The translations under genes were made by a program, and so were the position numbers. 64,000 bases of DNA from Tritrichomonas musculus (taxonomy: Eukaryota > Parabasalia > Tritrichomonadida > Tritrichomonadidae): NCBI GenBank assembly GCA_039105265.1, contig JAPFFF010000042.1:930001-994000 (forward strand), read 5' to 3'. A model generated the notes under the pieces. The model did not search any database and had not been told where the DNA came from. It saw only the letters and a program-made list of their open reading frames with translations. Position 1 is the first letter of the stretch, and the number at the start of each line of letters is the position of its first letter. Shown here one piece after another: positions 9,184-19,990 of the stretch.

Positions 9184-10761
9184 GGATGCGGAAAAAAATT
9201 CCAACTTGGAATTTCCAAGTTTTTTTTATTTCACATGTCAAGAAAACTTGGAAATTCCAAGTTTTTTTTTCCCTGAGCTTTTCTTCAACAATAGCAAGAA
9301 CAAAATGATAAAAAACGCGTTAATACTTTAATATAATAAGTTATCAATATCATTTGGCAATTTTTTTCGTGCATTTCATCCAAATCTTAAAATGCTGATA
9401 CTGATATCATTACGCCATGCATCTCAAAATACAAAAACAAATGCAAATTTACCGCTATCAACACTTTAATAACAATATACGATTCATTTACCATGCAAAT
9501 TTCGAAATTTTCATTTTGACTCTCATAATTAATATTTTCAGTAATTATACTAGCATAATCAATATACATAATTACATTAATATGGAAAATTATTTTATGC
9601 TAGTATAATTAATATGAAGTATGAACTAATTCTTTATCCTACCGAATGTTTTTTTAAAAAATTTTCAAAAAGTTCTAACAATTCATTCAAAAAGTTGTGA
9701 TAAACCATTCAAATATTATACAAATTCGTTTAGTTTTTCCATTTCTAATCTTGATGGAAACATCGAAAATAGAACTCGTCAATTTTTTTGAAAATAGGGA
9801 CGAAATGATTCAATATTGCATAAATTTAGCACGTACAAAATCAATAAAGTTTAATATTCTAAATTCTGGAAATTATTATAAAATTCAATGCAAAGATCAG
9901 GATTGTCCTTTTCAAATCACTTTTAATTTAAGAGATTCCAAAAAATGCAAAATGGCGTTATTGTTTCTGATGATGAAAATGAAATATTTTAAATTTAATA
10001 AATATTTTTTTTTTTTAACATGATCTATTTTAATAAATTTTTTTTTTACTTTTTTCTTTTTAACATGATCAATTATTATATCTGAATGGTTTATAAGAAG
10101 CTTTAATGAATCAAAAAACATTCGGTAGGAATAAAAAAAGCACCGAACTTTTTTTTTTTTGAATGGTTTATTAAAACTTTTTGAATTAATTGTGATACAT
10201 TCTTAGATTATCTAAATATTAAGCTAATATTATACCTTTTTCCTGAGTTTAAAAGCATATTATAAAAATAAATAAATAAAAAAAATATCGCGAGAGAAAG
10301 TTATATATGGATTTTTTTTTTTTTTAATTTAGGAAAGATATCTTTTTTTTTATTTCCTATTTGAATTTTTCGGATAGATACATTTATTTAATGCTAGTAT
10401 AATTATTGAATATTAATTATGAGAGTCAAAATGAAAATTTCGAAATTTGCATGGTAAATGAATCGTATATTGTTATTAAAGTGTTGATAGCGGTAAATTT
10501 GCATTTGTTTTTGTATTTTGAGATGCATGGCGTAATGATATCAGTATCAGCATTTTAAGATTTGGATGAAATGCACGAAAAAAATTGCCAAATGATATTG
10601 ATAACTTATTATATTAAAGTATTAACGCGTTTTTTATCATTTTGTTCTTGCTATTGTTGAAGAAAAGCTCAGGGAAAAAAAAACTTGGAATTTCCAAGTT
10701 TTCTTGACATGTGAAATAAAAAAAACTTGGAAATTCCAAGTTGGAATTTTTTTCCTAATCC
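9184..10761. mobile_element. Mutator-like element with ~370-bp inverted repeats
   Basis: The left end (9184-9556) and right end (10391-10761) are near-perfect inverted copies. Identical 9-bp repeats TTAAAAATA flank the element (9175-9183 and 10762-10770). Long inverted ends plus a 9-bp duplication define Mutator-like transposons. Each end holds two palindromes built on AACTTGGAATTTCCAAGTT, which are plausible transposase-binding sites. Inside is only a short MuDR-like fragment (9754-10023), so the 1578-bp element looks non-autonomous. It sits between the divergent tRNA-Lys and coiled-coil genes, 39 bp from the latter's ATG. Confidence 0.85.
9754..10023 (+). pseudogene. MuDR-type N-terminal zinc-binding fragment
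   Basis: This is an 89-aa frame within the Mutator-like element. It reads ENRDEMIQYCINLART and then CKDQDCPFQITFNLRDSKKC. The pattern matches the N-terminal DNA-binding domain of MuDR transposases, where a charged residue precedes a helix and a C-x4-CP-F motif follows. The catalytic DDE domain is absent. The frame runs out into poly-Phe encoded by a T-run. I use the ATG at 9754, as the longer frame opens only at GTG. It is a remnant, not a working transposase. Confidence 0.5.
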
Positions 10762-10809
10762 TTAAAAATAACAAAATTCTTAAATCATACGTTTAAAAAA
10801 GAAATTTAA

Positions 10810-12348
10810 ATGAATACAAGTCAATCAAGAAGTAGCGCCCTCAGAGCATCAAATACAAAGAAAAAAATAAACCTTGGGAAGGGCCGATTTGAATCTATTT
10901 TAGATCAAAGAAAAACTAATTTAGACCAGCAGAAAGAAAAATTAGAGCAAGCAAAATTAAAATTAAAAGAAGATCAGAAATCGCTTGATGAAGAAATGCA
11001 AAAACTTCAAGAACAACAAGACTTAATTCAAGAAATAGGCGCTGATATTAAAGGAATTAATTCAGCTACATCAATTCTTTCCGAAGATTTCAATTGTTCT
11101 GCCTTACGCCATCAAATGACAGTTCTTCAGAAGACTGAAGCCGATTTAACTCAGCAATTAAGAATTGCCCAACAACAATTAGACGAAAAAACATATAGAT
11201 TAAGAGTTTCAAGCCGTAATAAGGAAGATCCAGAAACAATTAGGTTACTTGAAAATGAGCTGAAAGAGAAAGCAATACAATTCAAAATGATTCGAGAATT
11301 ATTAGAAACCTTAAAATCAGAAATTTTAACACGTGAAAATGACGTAATATTGCTTGAATTTCAAGCTTTACAGCACAAAAAGGAATTAGATAAGAATAAT
11401 CAAGAAAAAGAAATGCTCATTCAAAGAAGGAAAGATGCTGCCATTAACAAACGAAATATTATTCATGAAATTAAAAAATATGATCAAATTAAACTTGATT
11501 ATTCGGAAAAAAAGAAAAATCTTGAAACAAAGTTAGCCAGTATTCAAAACGAACAAGATAATTTAAACAGTTTTGAAAAAGAGCTTAACGATAAAGAAAA
11601 TGAATTGAAACAAAAGCAAGAACAGCTAAGTGAAATGCAGAATGAATTAAATCAAATTAGATTAAAGAAAGCTCAAGAAGGTATTGATAAAAAAGAAGGT
11701 TTAGAAAGTCAAAAAATGATAGATCTTTTGGATGATTCGCATCCCATTGACCCACAATCGGAAGAAAATGTAAATATGGAAATTGAGCTTGATACCGAAG
11801 AAAAGCTTGTGAGAATGCGTTCAAATAACATAGAAATTGAAGCATCTGCTCAAAATGAAGCCTTTAATGAAAAACGTCAGAAGCTCATTAATGATATTAA
11901 TTTATTGCAAAGCTTATTATCCAAATCAGAAAAAGATGAAGAAACAGAAGCCAAAATAGCACAAGCAAGAGAAGAAAATTCAAAACTCAAAGACGAAATT
12001 AGAGAACAAGAAGCTGAAATTGAGAAAATTAACAGTCAGTTACTTTCAGAAGAAGAAATGAAAAAATTTAATATTGAATACAAAAACGAAATGAAAAATT
12101 TATTTGCACAAGAAAGAGAAATTAAATTAAATTTTCTTTCTTTAAAAGAAGATGAAAGAGATCTTCAAGATGATGAAGAAGAAATTGAAATTAGAAGAAA
12201 GAATTTAGAAAATGAACGTTATTTGATCGAAAAGCATGATAAAGCATGTCAGAAATTATTAGATATTGCTGAAACCCAACTTGAACAAGTTAAGAAAAAA
12301 TATCAAATTGCATATTTAAATAATTCACAAAGAGAGAAGAAGAAATAA
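10810..12348 (+). CDS. Long coiled-coil protein
   Basis: This is a 512-aa protein, almost entirely charged heptad-like sequence rich in Glu, Lys, Gln and Leu from about residue 30 to the end. A short Ser/basic head (SQSRSSALRASNTKKK) precedes it. There is no membrane segment or catalytic motif. Proteins of this kind in trichomonads are often cytoskeletal, centrosomal or Golgi tethers, but the sequence gives no specific role. A candidate initiator TCATA (10786-10790) lies 20-25 bp before the ATG. The promoter would then fit entirely between the gene and the Mutator-like element's right duplication. Confidence 0.8.
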   Translation: MNTSQSRSSALRASNTKKKINLGKGRFESILDQRKTNLDQQKEKLEQAKLKLKEDQKSLDEEMQKLQEQQDLIQEIGADIKGINSATSILSEDFNCSALRHQMTVLQKTEADLTQQLRIAQQQLDEKTYRLRVSSRNKEDPETIRLLENELKEKAIQFKMIRELLETLKSEILTRENDVILLEFQALQHKKELDKNNQEKEMLIQRRKDAAINKRNIIHEIKKYDQIKLDYSEKKKNLETKLASIQNEQDNLNSFEKELNDKENELKQKQEQLSEMQNELNQIRLKKAQEGIDKKEGLESQKMIDLLDDSHPIDPQSEENVNMEIELDTEEKLVRMRSNNIEIEASAQNEAFNEKRQKLINDINLLQSLLSKSEKDEETEAKIAQAREENSKLKDEIREQEAEIEKINSQLLSEEEMKKFNIEYKNEMKNLFAQEREIKLNFLSLKEDERDLQDDEEEIEIRRKNLENERYLIEKHDKACQKLLDIAETQLEQVKKKYQIAYLNNSQREKKK

Positions 12349-12802
12349 TTATTTGTTAAATATTTTATTTATCAACTCTTTTAAAGTTATTTCATTTTTT
12401 CAAATTAATTTTAGATAAATTTTCATATCACATAAATAAATGGATAAAAAGAGAATAAAATAAAAAAAAAATTAAAATATTACTATAGTTCTAAAAATAA
12501 TTTACAAGTTTATAATGATTATGAATCGGAAGTTGTGTTTATTTAATTATCAAATGTTTGTTTTATAAAAGAAAAAATGTTGGGTTGATATATTTCAAGA
12601 TAAATGAAAATAGAAAGATTTTCTAAGCTATTGAAAAATAAAACTTTCATAAACATCATGAAAAAAAATTGAATTATTTGAATTTTACCCATCAATTTTA
12701 TTAAAATTTTGAAAAAATAATCATCTTCAAAAAGAAAGAGAATGTAGTATAAAAACGATTTTATAAATACCATAGTAATAAATTAAAAACATTAAAAATA
12801 TG
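12349..12802. other. Spacer between convergent genes
   Basis: This AT-rich spacer lies between the convergent 3' ends of the coiled-coil gene and the kinase gene. No gene or repeat was seen. The minus-strand frame near 12543-12773 is Phe/Ile-rich chance translation. Confidence 0.6.
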
Positions 12803-13882
12803 TTAATAACACTTAAAAAATCTGTGTTCAAGTACTTCATCTATCGATATCCTTTGTGATGGATCTGGATTCAACATTTTTTGAGCTAAGTCATTTAAAT
12901 CATCATCAAAGCTGAGAAGCTCGGATAATGTTGGCATTTTTAATAGTCTTTCCTTCGTCTCATTGTCGAATGTACTTGGATTAATCAAATAGCCGCATAA
13001 AGACTTTTGTAATTTTTCATTTGTTGTTCGATCGCACATTGACTGAGTTAATGGCGATATCATATGTTGAATTAAAAATAAATGTTCAATATCATCATTT
13101 GCTGCAAATTTAATTTTTCCAAGAGCAAGCTCTACCAATATGCATCCTAGACTCCAAATGTCGCATTCTGTTCCCCATTGAAGGCCCATTAAAATTTCTG
13201 GAGCTCTGTATTCAACGGTTGTTGCCAAGCTTCGATGCCATTGACTTCCTTTGGCAAAAGATCCAAAATCGATCAGACGTGCATCAATTGAAGTTTTTAA
13301 AGGTTGTGACTCATTTAGATCAATTCCAAATCCAATTTCTTCTGATCCACTTCCACAGCTACTTGGTGGGCTAGATGGTGGGGATATGTCAAAATCGCGA
13401 TCAGGGTTAAAATTATTTGGAAGAAGAATATTCTCTAGTTTTAGATCTGTGTGAATAATACCACTATGGTGCAAAATCTTTAAAGCATTTCCGCATTTCA
13501 ATAATATTGAGCGAATTGCCATTGAATTTAGTGGTGTGAATTTTCTAGCAGAAAATGCTTCATATAATGATTGTCCATATTTCTCAAGTACAATACATAA
13601 GTGACCATGGTAATAAAAAGATCCAAGGTAAGGAACAAATAAGGATTGGTCCAAATCAAGTTTATTAAGTACCCTCATAATCTTTATTTCCCTTTCAGCT
13701 GATTGTGAAAAATAATTTTGGCTTCGGTAGCATTTAACAACAACTTGATGTTGATTTTTTGTATCACTGCACGTGTAGACATTTGAAAATGTTCCAAAAC
13801 TACAATCTTTAATAACCCTATATTTCTGTCCAAGAATGTCGCCACTTTTGCAAATAAGACGTCCTTCTTGATCAATACTCAT
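12803..13882 (-). CDS. LAMMER/CLK-like dual-specificity protein kinase
   Basis: This 359-aa protein is essentially one kinase domain. A glycine-poor nucleotide loop (CSFGTFSNVY, residues 27-36) precedes VVVK with Lys50. The catalytic loop HTDLKLENILL comes near residue 145. An insert rich in Ser/Pro and acids (about 160-190) precedes the metal-binding DFGSFA. The activation end is TTVEYRAPEI, followed by CDIWSLGCILVEL. The DIEHLFLIQHM helix occupies the place of the EHLAMMER signature, and HTD replaces HRD as in CLK kinases. Known CLK/LAMMER kinases phosphorylate SR splicing factors. That role here is inferred from the family. The ATG is at 13882 on the minus strand. Confidence 0.85.
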   Translation of the reverse strand: MSIDQEGRLICKSGDILGQKYRVIKDCSFGTFSNVYTCSDTKNQHQVVVKCYRSQNYFSQSAEREIKIMRVLNKLDLDQSLFVPYLGSFYYHGHLCIVLEKYGQSLYEAFSARKFTPLNSMAIRSILLKCGNALKILHHSGIIHTDLKLENILLPNNFNPDRDFDISPPSSPPSSCGSGSEEIGFGIDLNESQPLKTSIDARLIDFGSFAKGSQWHRSLATTVEYRAPEILMGLQWGTECDIWSLGCILVELALGKIKFAANDDIEHLFLIQHMISPLTQSMCDRTTNEKLQKSLCGYLINPSTFDNETKERLLKMPTLSELLSFDDDLNDLAQKMLNPDPSQRISIDEVLEHRFFKCY

Positions 13883-15897
13883 TTCAAGTTAATGAATTAA
13901 CGGCGCTTTTTATTTAATCAAAAATTGAATGAGCAATCAAAATATTTATTTTGAATGAACTTGTCAAACGGTCTCTTTTGATTCATTTTTACAACTTTCA
14001 ATGATGTAAAACTCTTTCCATTTAATTCAATAATGAAAAATTTATTAATTATTACTTTTTAATTTGGAGTTTTCTGCTTATTTTCAAGTGATTTTTTAAA
14101 AAAATAATAATAAGAAATGTTTGATAAGGCGGGATTTTGTTTTCTCAAATTTAAATTATCATTCAATTGAATTTTATATGATACTTTTTTTTCAATGAAT
14201 CAGTTGGAATTTGAATAATGAAATGGCTTTTAAATTTTTGAATTTCCAGGATCATATGTTTATATTTAAAATTAATCAAGATAAATGGTTGATTAATACT
14301 TATATTTATTTTATAAATTAAATAAAGTTTTAAAATTAATGATATTTCATGATTTTTCCATGTTATATCTAGTATTATCTCATATGATAATCGACCAAAA
14401 AAACTGTCAAAATAATGGATCTTTCAAAATAATGTTATCATAAAACAAACTTTTTGAAATTAAAATTTTATCATTTTAAATTGATTAAAAAAAATAAGCA
14501 TTTTTTTAGCTACTTTAACACAGACATTGGATTTATGAATTGAAAAAAAGTATCCGAAATCATTTTTATCAGATTTCATATTATAAAAAAATACCATAAT
14601 ATTTTTCTTAAGAATAATATGTAATTTAGATATTTTATCACGTTGATTATATATTGTCTTTTATGATATCATAATCACAAAATAATCGGAATTGTGAAGA
14701 TATAAATTTGAATGAGTAAAATGTATCTCATATCATCAACTATGGAAAGTTTCCACATTTAAATATCAAGTTAAAAACATTTTTTTACAATATATATATA
14801 TCATTTTAGTAATACGATTTTGTATATGTAAAAATTTATGATTTCGTGTATTTTTAATAGCAAAAATGTGAATTTAATATAAAAATGTAAGATTAATAAA
14901 AAGTTTGAATTGGAAAGTTTTTGTAAGTATTTTTTTGAAATTTGAAATTAAAAATGTTTTCTTTTCCTTATAAATAAAATAATCATTGTTCGATTATATT
15001 TATTTCAAAATAAAATAATAAAAATATTTCAGAAAACATAATATTTTATTGAAATGTAATTTTGAATATAAGAAAATTTTGTGAATATTAAAGACGTTAA
15101 AAGACGTTGAAAATTTGAAATTATTCAAATCTGTAAACAATTGAATATCTATCAATTTTTTCATTGGTATTTTTTTATTTATTCTAATGTTTTATTAGAT
15201 TTTATCTATTAATAAATATAAAACATAATTAAATAAATATATTTTGCTATTTTAGAAAGATATTACTTAGATGATGGCAAGATATAAACATGATATTTTC
15301 CCAAATATAAAACTCTCAAATTGTAAATATATTCAATTAACGTTGTTTAAAAAACTATATTGTAAAGGGCCTCAAGCAAAAAAAAAAAAAATAGATACAC
15401 ATATGCAAATAAATTATTTATAATTTATATCTTTATTATATATTAAATTATAAATAAAAAAAATTTTTTTTTGGACTTTTTAAGATATATGTCGAATTTC
15501 TAGATAGACGATAGGTACTCAAAAAGTTTGATTAACTTTCATTTTTTATTTTATTTAAAAAATATCTTGGTAATAAATAGATTAATATAATATATTTAAT
15601 AATTTTTTAATATATTATATCTTCATAATAATAATTTAAAATTAAAATTAAAACTAAATCTTTTTAAATTAATCATTTTTTATTATTAAAATTTTTTTTC
15701 AAGAATTTTCTCCTTTTTTGAATATCACTGACTGTTCTACAAATAAAAACGCCTGCAATTGTTTTGCTGCTTGTTTTATCATTTAAATGAGATATAATTT
15801 ATGTCATCTTTTTCTATGGTGAACAGTCTTTTTGATAATTCAATGAATCTTATTTGTACAATATATTTGAGCTGTATATCTGTGGATTGTAGAGTAT
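13883..15897. other. Long intergenic region, nothing recognised
   Basis: Two kilobases of AT-rich DNA with no usable frame. It holds simple runs (poly-A near 15380, alternating TA near 14793) and no inverted pair or coding remnant that I could support. Confidence 0.55.
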
Positions 15898-15899
15898 TA

Positions 15900-17435
15900 G
15901 ACCTTTTTATAAAAAGAAATTTTTTTGCGATAAAGTATACTTTTTAGCGATAATGATCACTTTTTCAAGAAGGGTCGAAACTATCGAATTTATAACAAAT
16001 ATGATTATAATTAATATATTTTATTTAATGACATATAATAAAATTAAATTATTAATTATGATATATTTAATGCGATAGAAAACAAGATATTACTATAAAA
16101 AATAATGACTCTTGAATTCAAATGCTGATCGTAATAAGCAAATTTTTAACTTTGAATAATTTTGTTAAAACTTTTCTATAAAAATCATTTTATTAATCAT
16201 TTATATCATAAAAGTATCATATATTTGCTTTTTGGTTGGTATAAATTGGAATTTCTTGCCTAATAATGTTGGACTTGGCTAATGTATATTAAATTAGATA
16301 TGTAATTTTTTTGATGATTTGATGAAATGAAGCTCCAAAACATAAAATAACCTGTTGATTATTGATAATTATCATTAGGAATTTATATTTCTAAAAAAAT
16401 AAACTTAAATAAGTAAAACATATTTCTGTTACGAAAAATGTAGCGCACAAAAATCAATGAAATTTAGCCATCATAAAATACATATATGATAACGATGATT
16501 TTATCAATATTTCAAAAATTTGTTATGAAATTGGAGAGAAAATACGGATTTGAAATTGAGAGGAAATTTTGTAAAGTTCTCAATTCTGATTTTAAAAAAC
16601 ATAAATTTCTCATTTAAAATAATAATTATAATAAATCTAATAGATTTAAATTTTTATTATATTTGTGCTTAATAAAAGTTCAAACTATAAATTTAAAATA
16701 TTCAAAATCAATCGTTTTTCGAAATCAAAATTTTTAAAAAAATATAAACGGTTTAGTGTCTACCGTTCTCTTTTTCATAAAAATAAACTTTTTCACAAAA
16801 ACTCAAAGCAATTAGAATTATTATTTAAAACCAATGTTATATGATTCTAGACAAGCATATAATATATTTTAGTTGTTATAAATTAAGTTTTATCAGATTA
16901 TTTTTAAGGGACAATCGTTTTTTTCTACGCTACTTCTTGAATGGTTTTTCGATCCATGAATAGCTATTCTTGGAAAGTAAAAAACCGCCATCTTAAGGTG
17001 AAATTTAACTTACTCTGTTAAGAAAATTAACCAAAAAAATCGTAAATTTAAATTTTCTCTTATAATTATAACTATTTGCTTTTTTTGATATAATTTTTTT
17101 TATTTTTACATAATTTTTCAGGAATATACGCACCAGTGATCACCACAGGGCTGCGCGAAGCCGAATCAGGCTCCTTGAATTGCTGGATGAATCGAGAAGC
17201 TATTTGAACTAAATATTTATGCATTATTTAGCAAAAATTGAATAAAAAATGTATAAAAAAAGTATTCAAAAAGTTTAAAGGTTTTCAAAAAGTGGTGTAG
17301 AAAAATACGATTCCCCATTTTTAAGATATATAGATTCATTTGTTTAAGTGAAAAAGTTCTTTTTTTATGAAAAAGTAGACATTATCGCTAAAAAGTATAC
17401 TTTATCGCAAAAAAATTTCTTTTTATAAAAAGGTC
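15900..17435. mobile_element. TA-flanked DNA transposon with perfect 58-bp inverted ends
   Basis: The bases at 15898-15955 are the exact reverse complement of 17380-17437. They start TAGACCTTTTTATAAAAAG and contain GCGATAAAGTATAC followed by TTTTTAGCGATAATG. If the outer TA is the target duplication, the element is 1536 bp. No coding sequence remains inside. A second element (16908-17316) has inserted into it. TA target use suggests the Tc1/mariner group. The perfect ends suggest a recent insertion or repair between the ends. Confidence 0.7.
16908..17316. mobile_element. Nested non-autonomous element with 8-bp target duplication
   Basis: The left end GGGACAATCGTTTTTTTC and the right end GATTCCCC form imperfect inverted repeats of about 35 bp that include CTACGCTACTTCTTGAA and its partner. 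Identical 8-bp repeats ATTTTTAA flank it (16900-16907 and 17317-17324). Eight-base duplications are made by hAT and P-type transposases. The element is noncoding and 409 bp long. Its first ~200 bp recur at 40809-41013. It lies inside the TA-flanked element, so it is the younger of the two. Confidence 0.7.
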
Positions 17436-17507
17436 TATTGAAATTTTCTTTTGTAAACAAATTTTTGAGAAGATGTAAAAAGTCACTTCCTTAAAAAAAT
17501 GGTATTT

Positions 17508-18330
17508 TTAATTCAAAAAAGAAAAAATTGACTTTAAATCGATCTTTGAAAGGTCATTAAAAAACTCGTTATTTAATAAATTAAATGACAATTGAAATTT
17601 GGGATCATAAAAACGATCGCCATCGACAAAAACTAATTTTATTTCAAATTTAGTTCCTTTAATTTGTTTTATAATTGATTCCATATTTGAAAAAGTTGTT
17701 GGATTAGCATTTCCATTTTCTACTTCCCAATATATAGGAAAAAGTCTATAATTTGTATTAAAAGGCAAAATTAAGTAAATAAAAGAATAATTTTTTGAAT
17801 TAGAAAAATGATTTACACTAAAAGCATCAACTGATAAGGAGCATTTAATTACATTTATATCAAAAAGTTTTTCTCTTTCTTTAAAGATTTCGTTAACAAT
17901 ATCGATATTAGTTCACATATTTTGAAAACGTTTAACATCTTCGGAAAAAGTTTTCCTAAGAATTTGTTCTGATGGAAATGGAATTTCTGTTCTTAAAACT
18001 CTGTAGCAACCAGAGGATATAGAATAAAGTGAGTAACAAAGCAATTTTGTTTCCTTTGAGTATTCTCTGCAATTTGGAGCTATTCCTATATTATCAGATA
18101 AGGCTTTTAAAATTTGCGTATCTGGGGTTTTTATATCGCTTCGCCTGTTTTTTTTACTCTTATTTTCATCGATTTCGTCGTCAATTTTAAAATCTGGTAA
18201 ATATTTATGGATGATATCATTTAAATAGTTTTTATGTTTTGTTAAAAAACGATTTTGCATTTTTAATTTTCTATTTTCCTTTCTAAGTAAAGAAAAACCT
18301 CTCTGATACTTGATATGCCCTATTAATTAA
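17508..18330 (-). pseudogene. P-element/THAP9-like transposase remnant
   Basis: Read on the minus strand, a single frame runs from a GFSLLRKENRKLK segment near 18330 through MQNRFLTKHKN (ATG at 18260). It continues through REYSKETKLLCYSLY and RTEIPFPSEQILRKTF, then beyond one TGA (17913-17915) in the same frame to SLSVDAFSVNHF and LVFVDGDRF. The order of a helical lead, a Y-S-x-E helix, the LPSxxxLR-like motif and two strand-borne Asp residues matches P-element/THAP9-type transposases. The THAP head and the C-terminal part (with the DPLEN helix) are missing. It is a plain DNA transposon remnant. A separate C-terminal piece of the same type lies at 41735-42470. Confidence 0.5.
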
Positions 18331-18398
18331 TAAACTAAATTAATAATTATTTGATCAAACAAAGTCTATTGAAAATGCAGGGGAAAAAAAAAACAATA

Positions 18399-18495
18399 CA
18401 GGCTGCGCATTTCAAATCGGCCCTTTTTAGCACTTTTACAGGCAAATTAATGGTCAAATATCCGTTAAAAGGGCCGATTTGAAATGCGCAGCCTG
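18399..18495. mobile_element. 97-bp hairpin MITE with TA flanks
   Basis: The arms 18398-18427 and 18467-18496 are perfect inverted copies that begin CAGGCTGCGCATTTC and include AAATCGGCCC. The loop is about 39 bp. TA lies outside each end. CAG...CTG ends on a TA target suggest a pogo/Tigger-type source. The arms are far richer in G and C than their surroundings. Confidence 0.65.
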
Positions 18496-18499
18496 TAAA

Positions 18500-19148
18500 A
18501 TTTAATCAGCTTTTTATTTAAAAAGTGAAAAAACGATGAAAGTTTTTGAGTTCAAATTACCAAATTATTATTCAAAATAATGAAAATGAGTATCAGAAAT
18601 ATATTCAAAAGGTCTAGAAAAATTAAGTATGATCTTCAGAAAACCAAAATACGTTAAATTCCAAGCTAATATATAATAACGGTGATGTTAAAATCCAAAA
18701 TTCTCCAAATTAAGACATCAAATTTTCCAACGAAAACAATTATTCGATTCAAAAAATGTAAAATTTTTATTTGAGCCAAACAAAAAAGCAAAAAAGAGCA
18801 TTTTTAAATAATCTTCATATAAAAAAGAGCATTTAAAGATATTTTACTTTTGTAAAAGTATTAACAGCATATTCACAAGCGAATGTTTTATATTGTTTCA
18901 TTTATTCTTTAAAAACTTTCTTTTTAAAAAATTTTATGACCTTTATCTTAACTGTTCTTTAAATGGAGAACAGATATCATCAAGATTATGTTGCCTTTGC
19001 AAGTCTTCGTACAAGTCCTTTTCGTTCAATTCGAGAACTGCCTCTGCAAGTCTTGTTTCTGTCGAGGTAGAATATTTTTGATTTTTAGATAACAATTTAG
19101 TTTTAACTTTATTGAAACACTCATTATTTTGAGTATTGGAAATTGGAT
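18500..19148. other. Intergenic, no gene supported
   Basis: AT-rich sequence between the hairpin MITE and the next transposase remnant. A Ser/Phe-rich frame at 18893-19081 overlaps the likely C-terminal end of the decayed transposase on the opposite strand and is not a gene. Confidence 0.5.
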
Positions 19149-19700
19149 TTATTTTCGAGCATAATGATCGTTCTCTTTAAGAAATTTTGTGAATTTACTT
19201 TTGAAATTATCAACATCATTTCCTGTGTAAATTTTGATTTTTTTGGTAATTTCTCCATGGCTACAATTATCAAGATTACCAGTATAATGTTCTACCATAT
19301 TATAGTACATTTGAATTCGTTTTTCAGTATCTATTTTTTCATCTCGAAATAAAGTATTGAAATATCTTTTTATATTTTCCATTAATCCGTTAAAAGGTTT
19401 TCCTTCTTTTTGATTAAATTTTTCCAAATTATTATTGATATCATTAATAGAATGGCCTATATCTAAAATTTCTGTTACATTCCAACCAGATTTGTGTTTC
19501 CTTCAACAAATGTTTGTCTTGAAATGCAATTTCAAAATCTATTATTTTGCGCGTATATATATCAATTAAAGTTACGATGCATGCAGAACCATGTCTACGA
19601 TGGGTCCACGCGCCATCTACAGATAAAATTGAATTTTCCTGAATTTGATTGGCCTATTTTTGTACAGTTTTTTTTGCCATGTCGAGTATAACTAGAGCAA
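19149..19700 (-). pseudogene. Decayed DDE transposase (Mutator-like-domain/Kolobok-like type)
   Basis: On the minus strand, fragments in more than one frame read SVDGAWTHRRHGSACIV and then TRKIIDFEIAFQ. A longer frame follows (19427-19149) with FNGLMENIKRYF, YNMVEHYTGNLDNCSHGE and ITKKI. The order is an SVDGxW strand, a KxxDFE strand, a short gap, then an NCSHGEITKK motif. It resembles the eukaryotic 'Mutator-like transposase' DDE domain, where EC-x-H-x2-KR follows the second catalytic region. At least one frame change and stops separate the parts. No ends or target duplication were identified. Confidence 0.4.
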
Positions 19701-19742
19701 TGATATTTTGGCATCTATTAAATTCTTTTTCAGAACAAATAT

Positions 19743-19990
19743 CTATACAATTATAATTAAATAAAAATTTGCTACTATATAGCCTAAAACTGCTAATAAA
19801 ACTGAAATTGTAAATATCATTGAATTATTTATATTAAAATACCTAGTTGTTTGAGTTGATGTATCTTTTTTTGTAGGTGTTGATGAGTTTCTTTCAGAAA
19901 TATTTGAAGAAACTTGGGTACATTCATTTTTTTTAGCGGTTGATTTTTTCCCATTATTTGCAGGCTTGATAGAATGATTTTTCTTTTTCA
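19743..19990 (-). other. Possible C-terminal fragment of a small membrane protein
   Basis: A minus-strand frame encodes a Ser/Thr/Lys-rich stretch (SSNISERNSSTPTKKD) and then a hydrophobic end of about 24 residues (IFTISVLLAVLGYIVANFY). It resembles the tail of a membrane-anchored protein. There is no ATG at a sensible place, and the frame runs upstream into the poly-A/T tract at 19991-20016. It could be a truncated gene or chance. I recognise no family. Confidence 0.2.

Noticed and set aside
9417-9608. Opposed frames within the Mutator-like inverted end
   Set aside because: They lie in the terminal repeat and appear on both strands through its symmetry. No coding signal.
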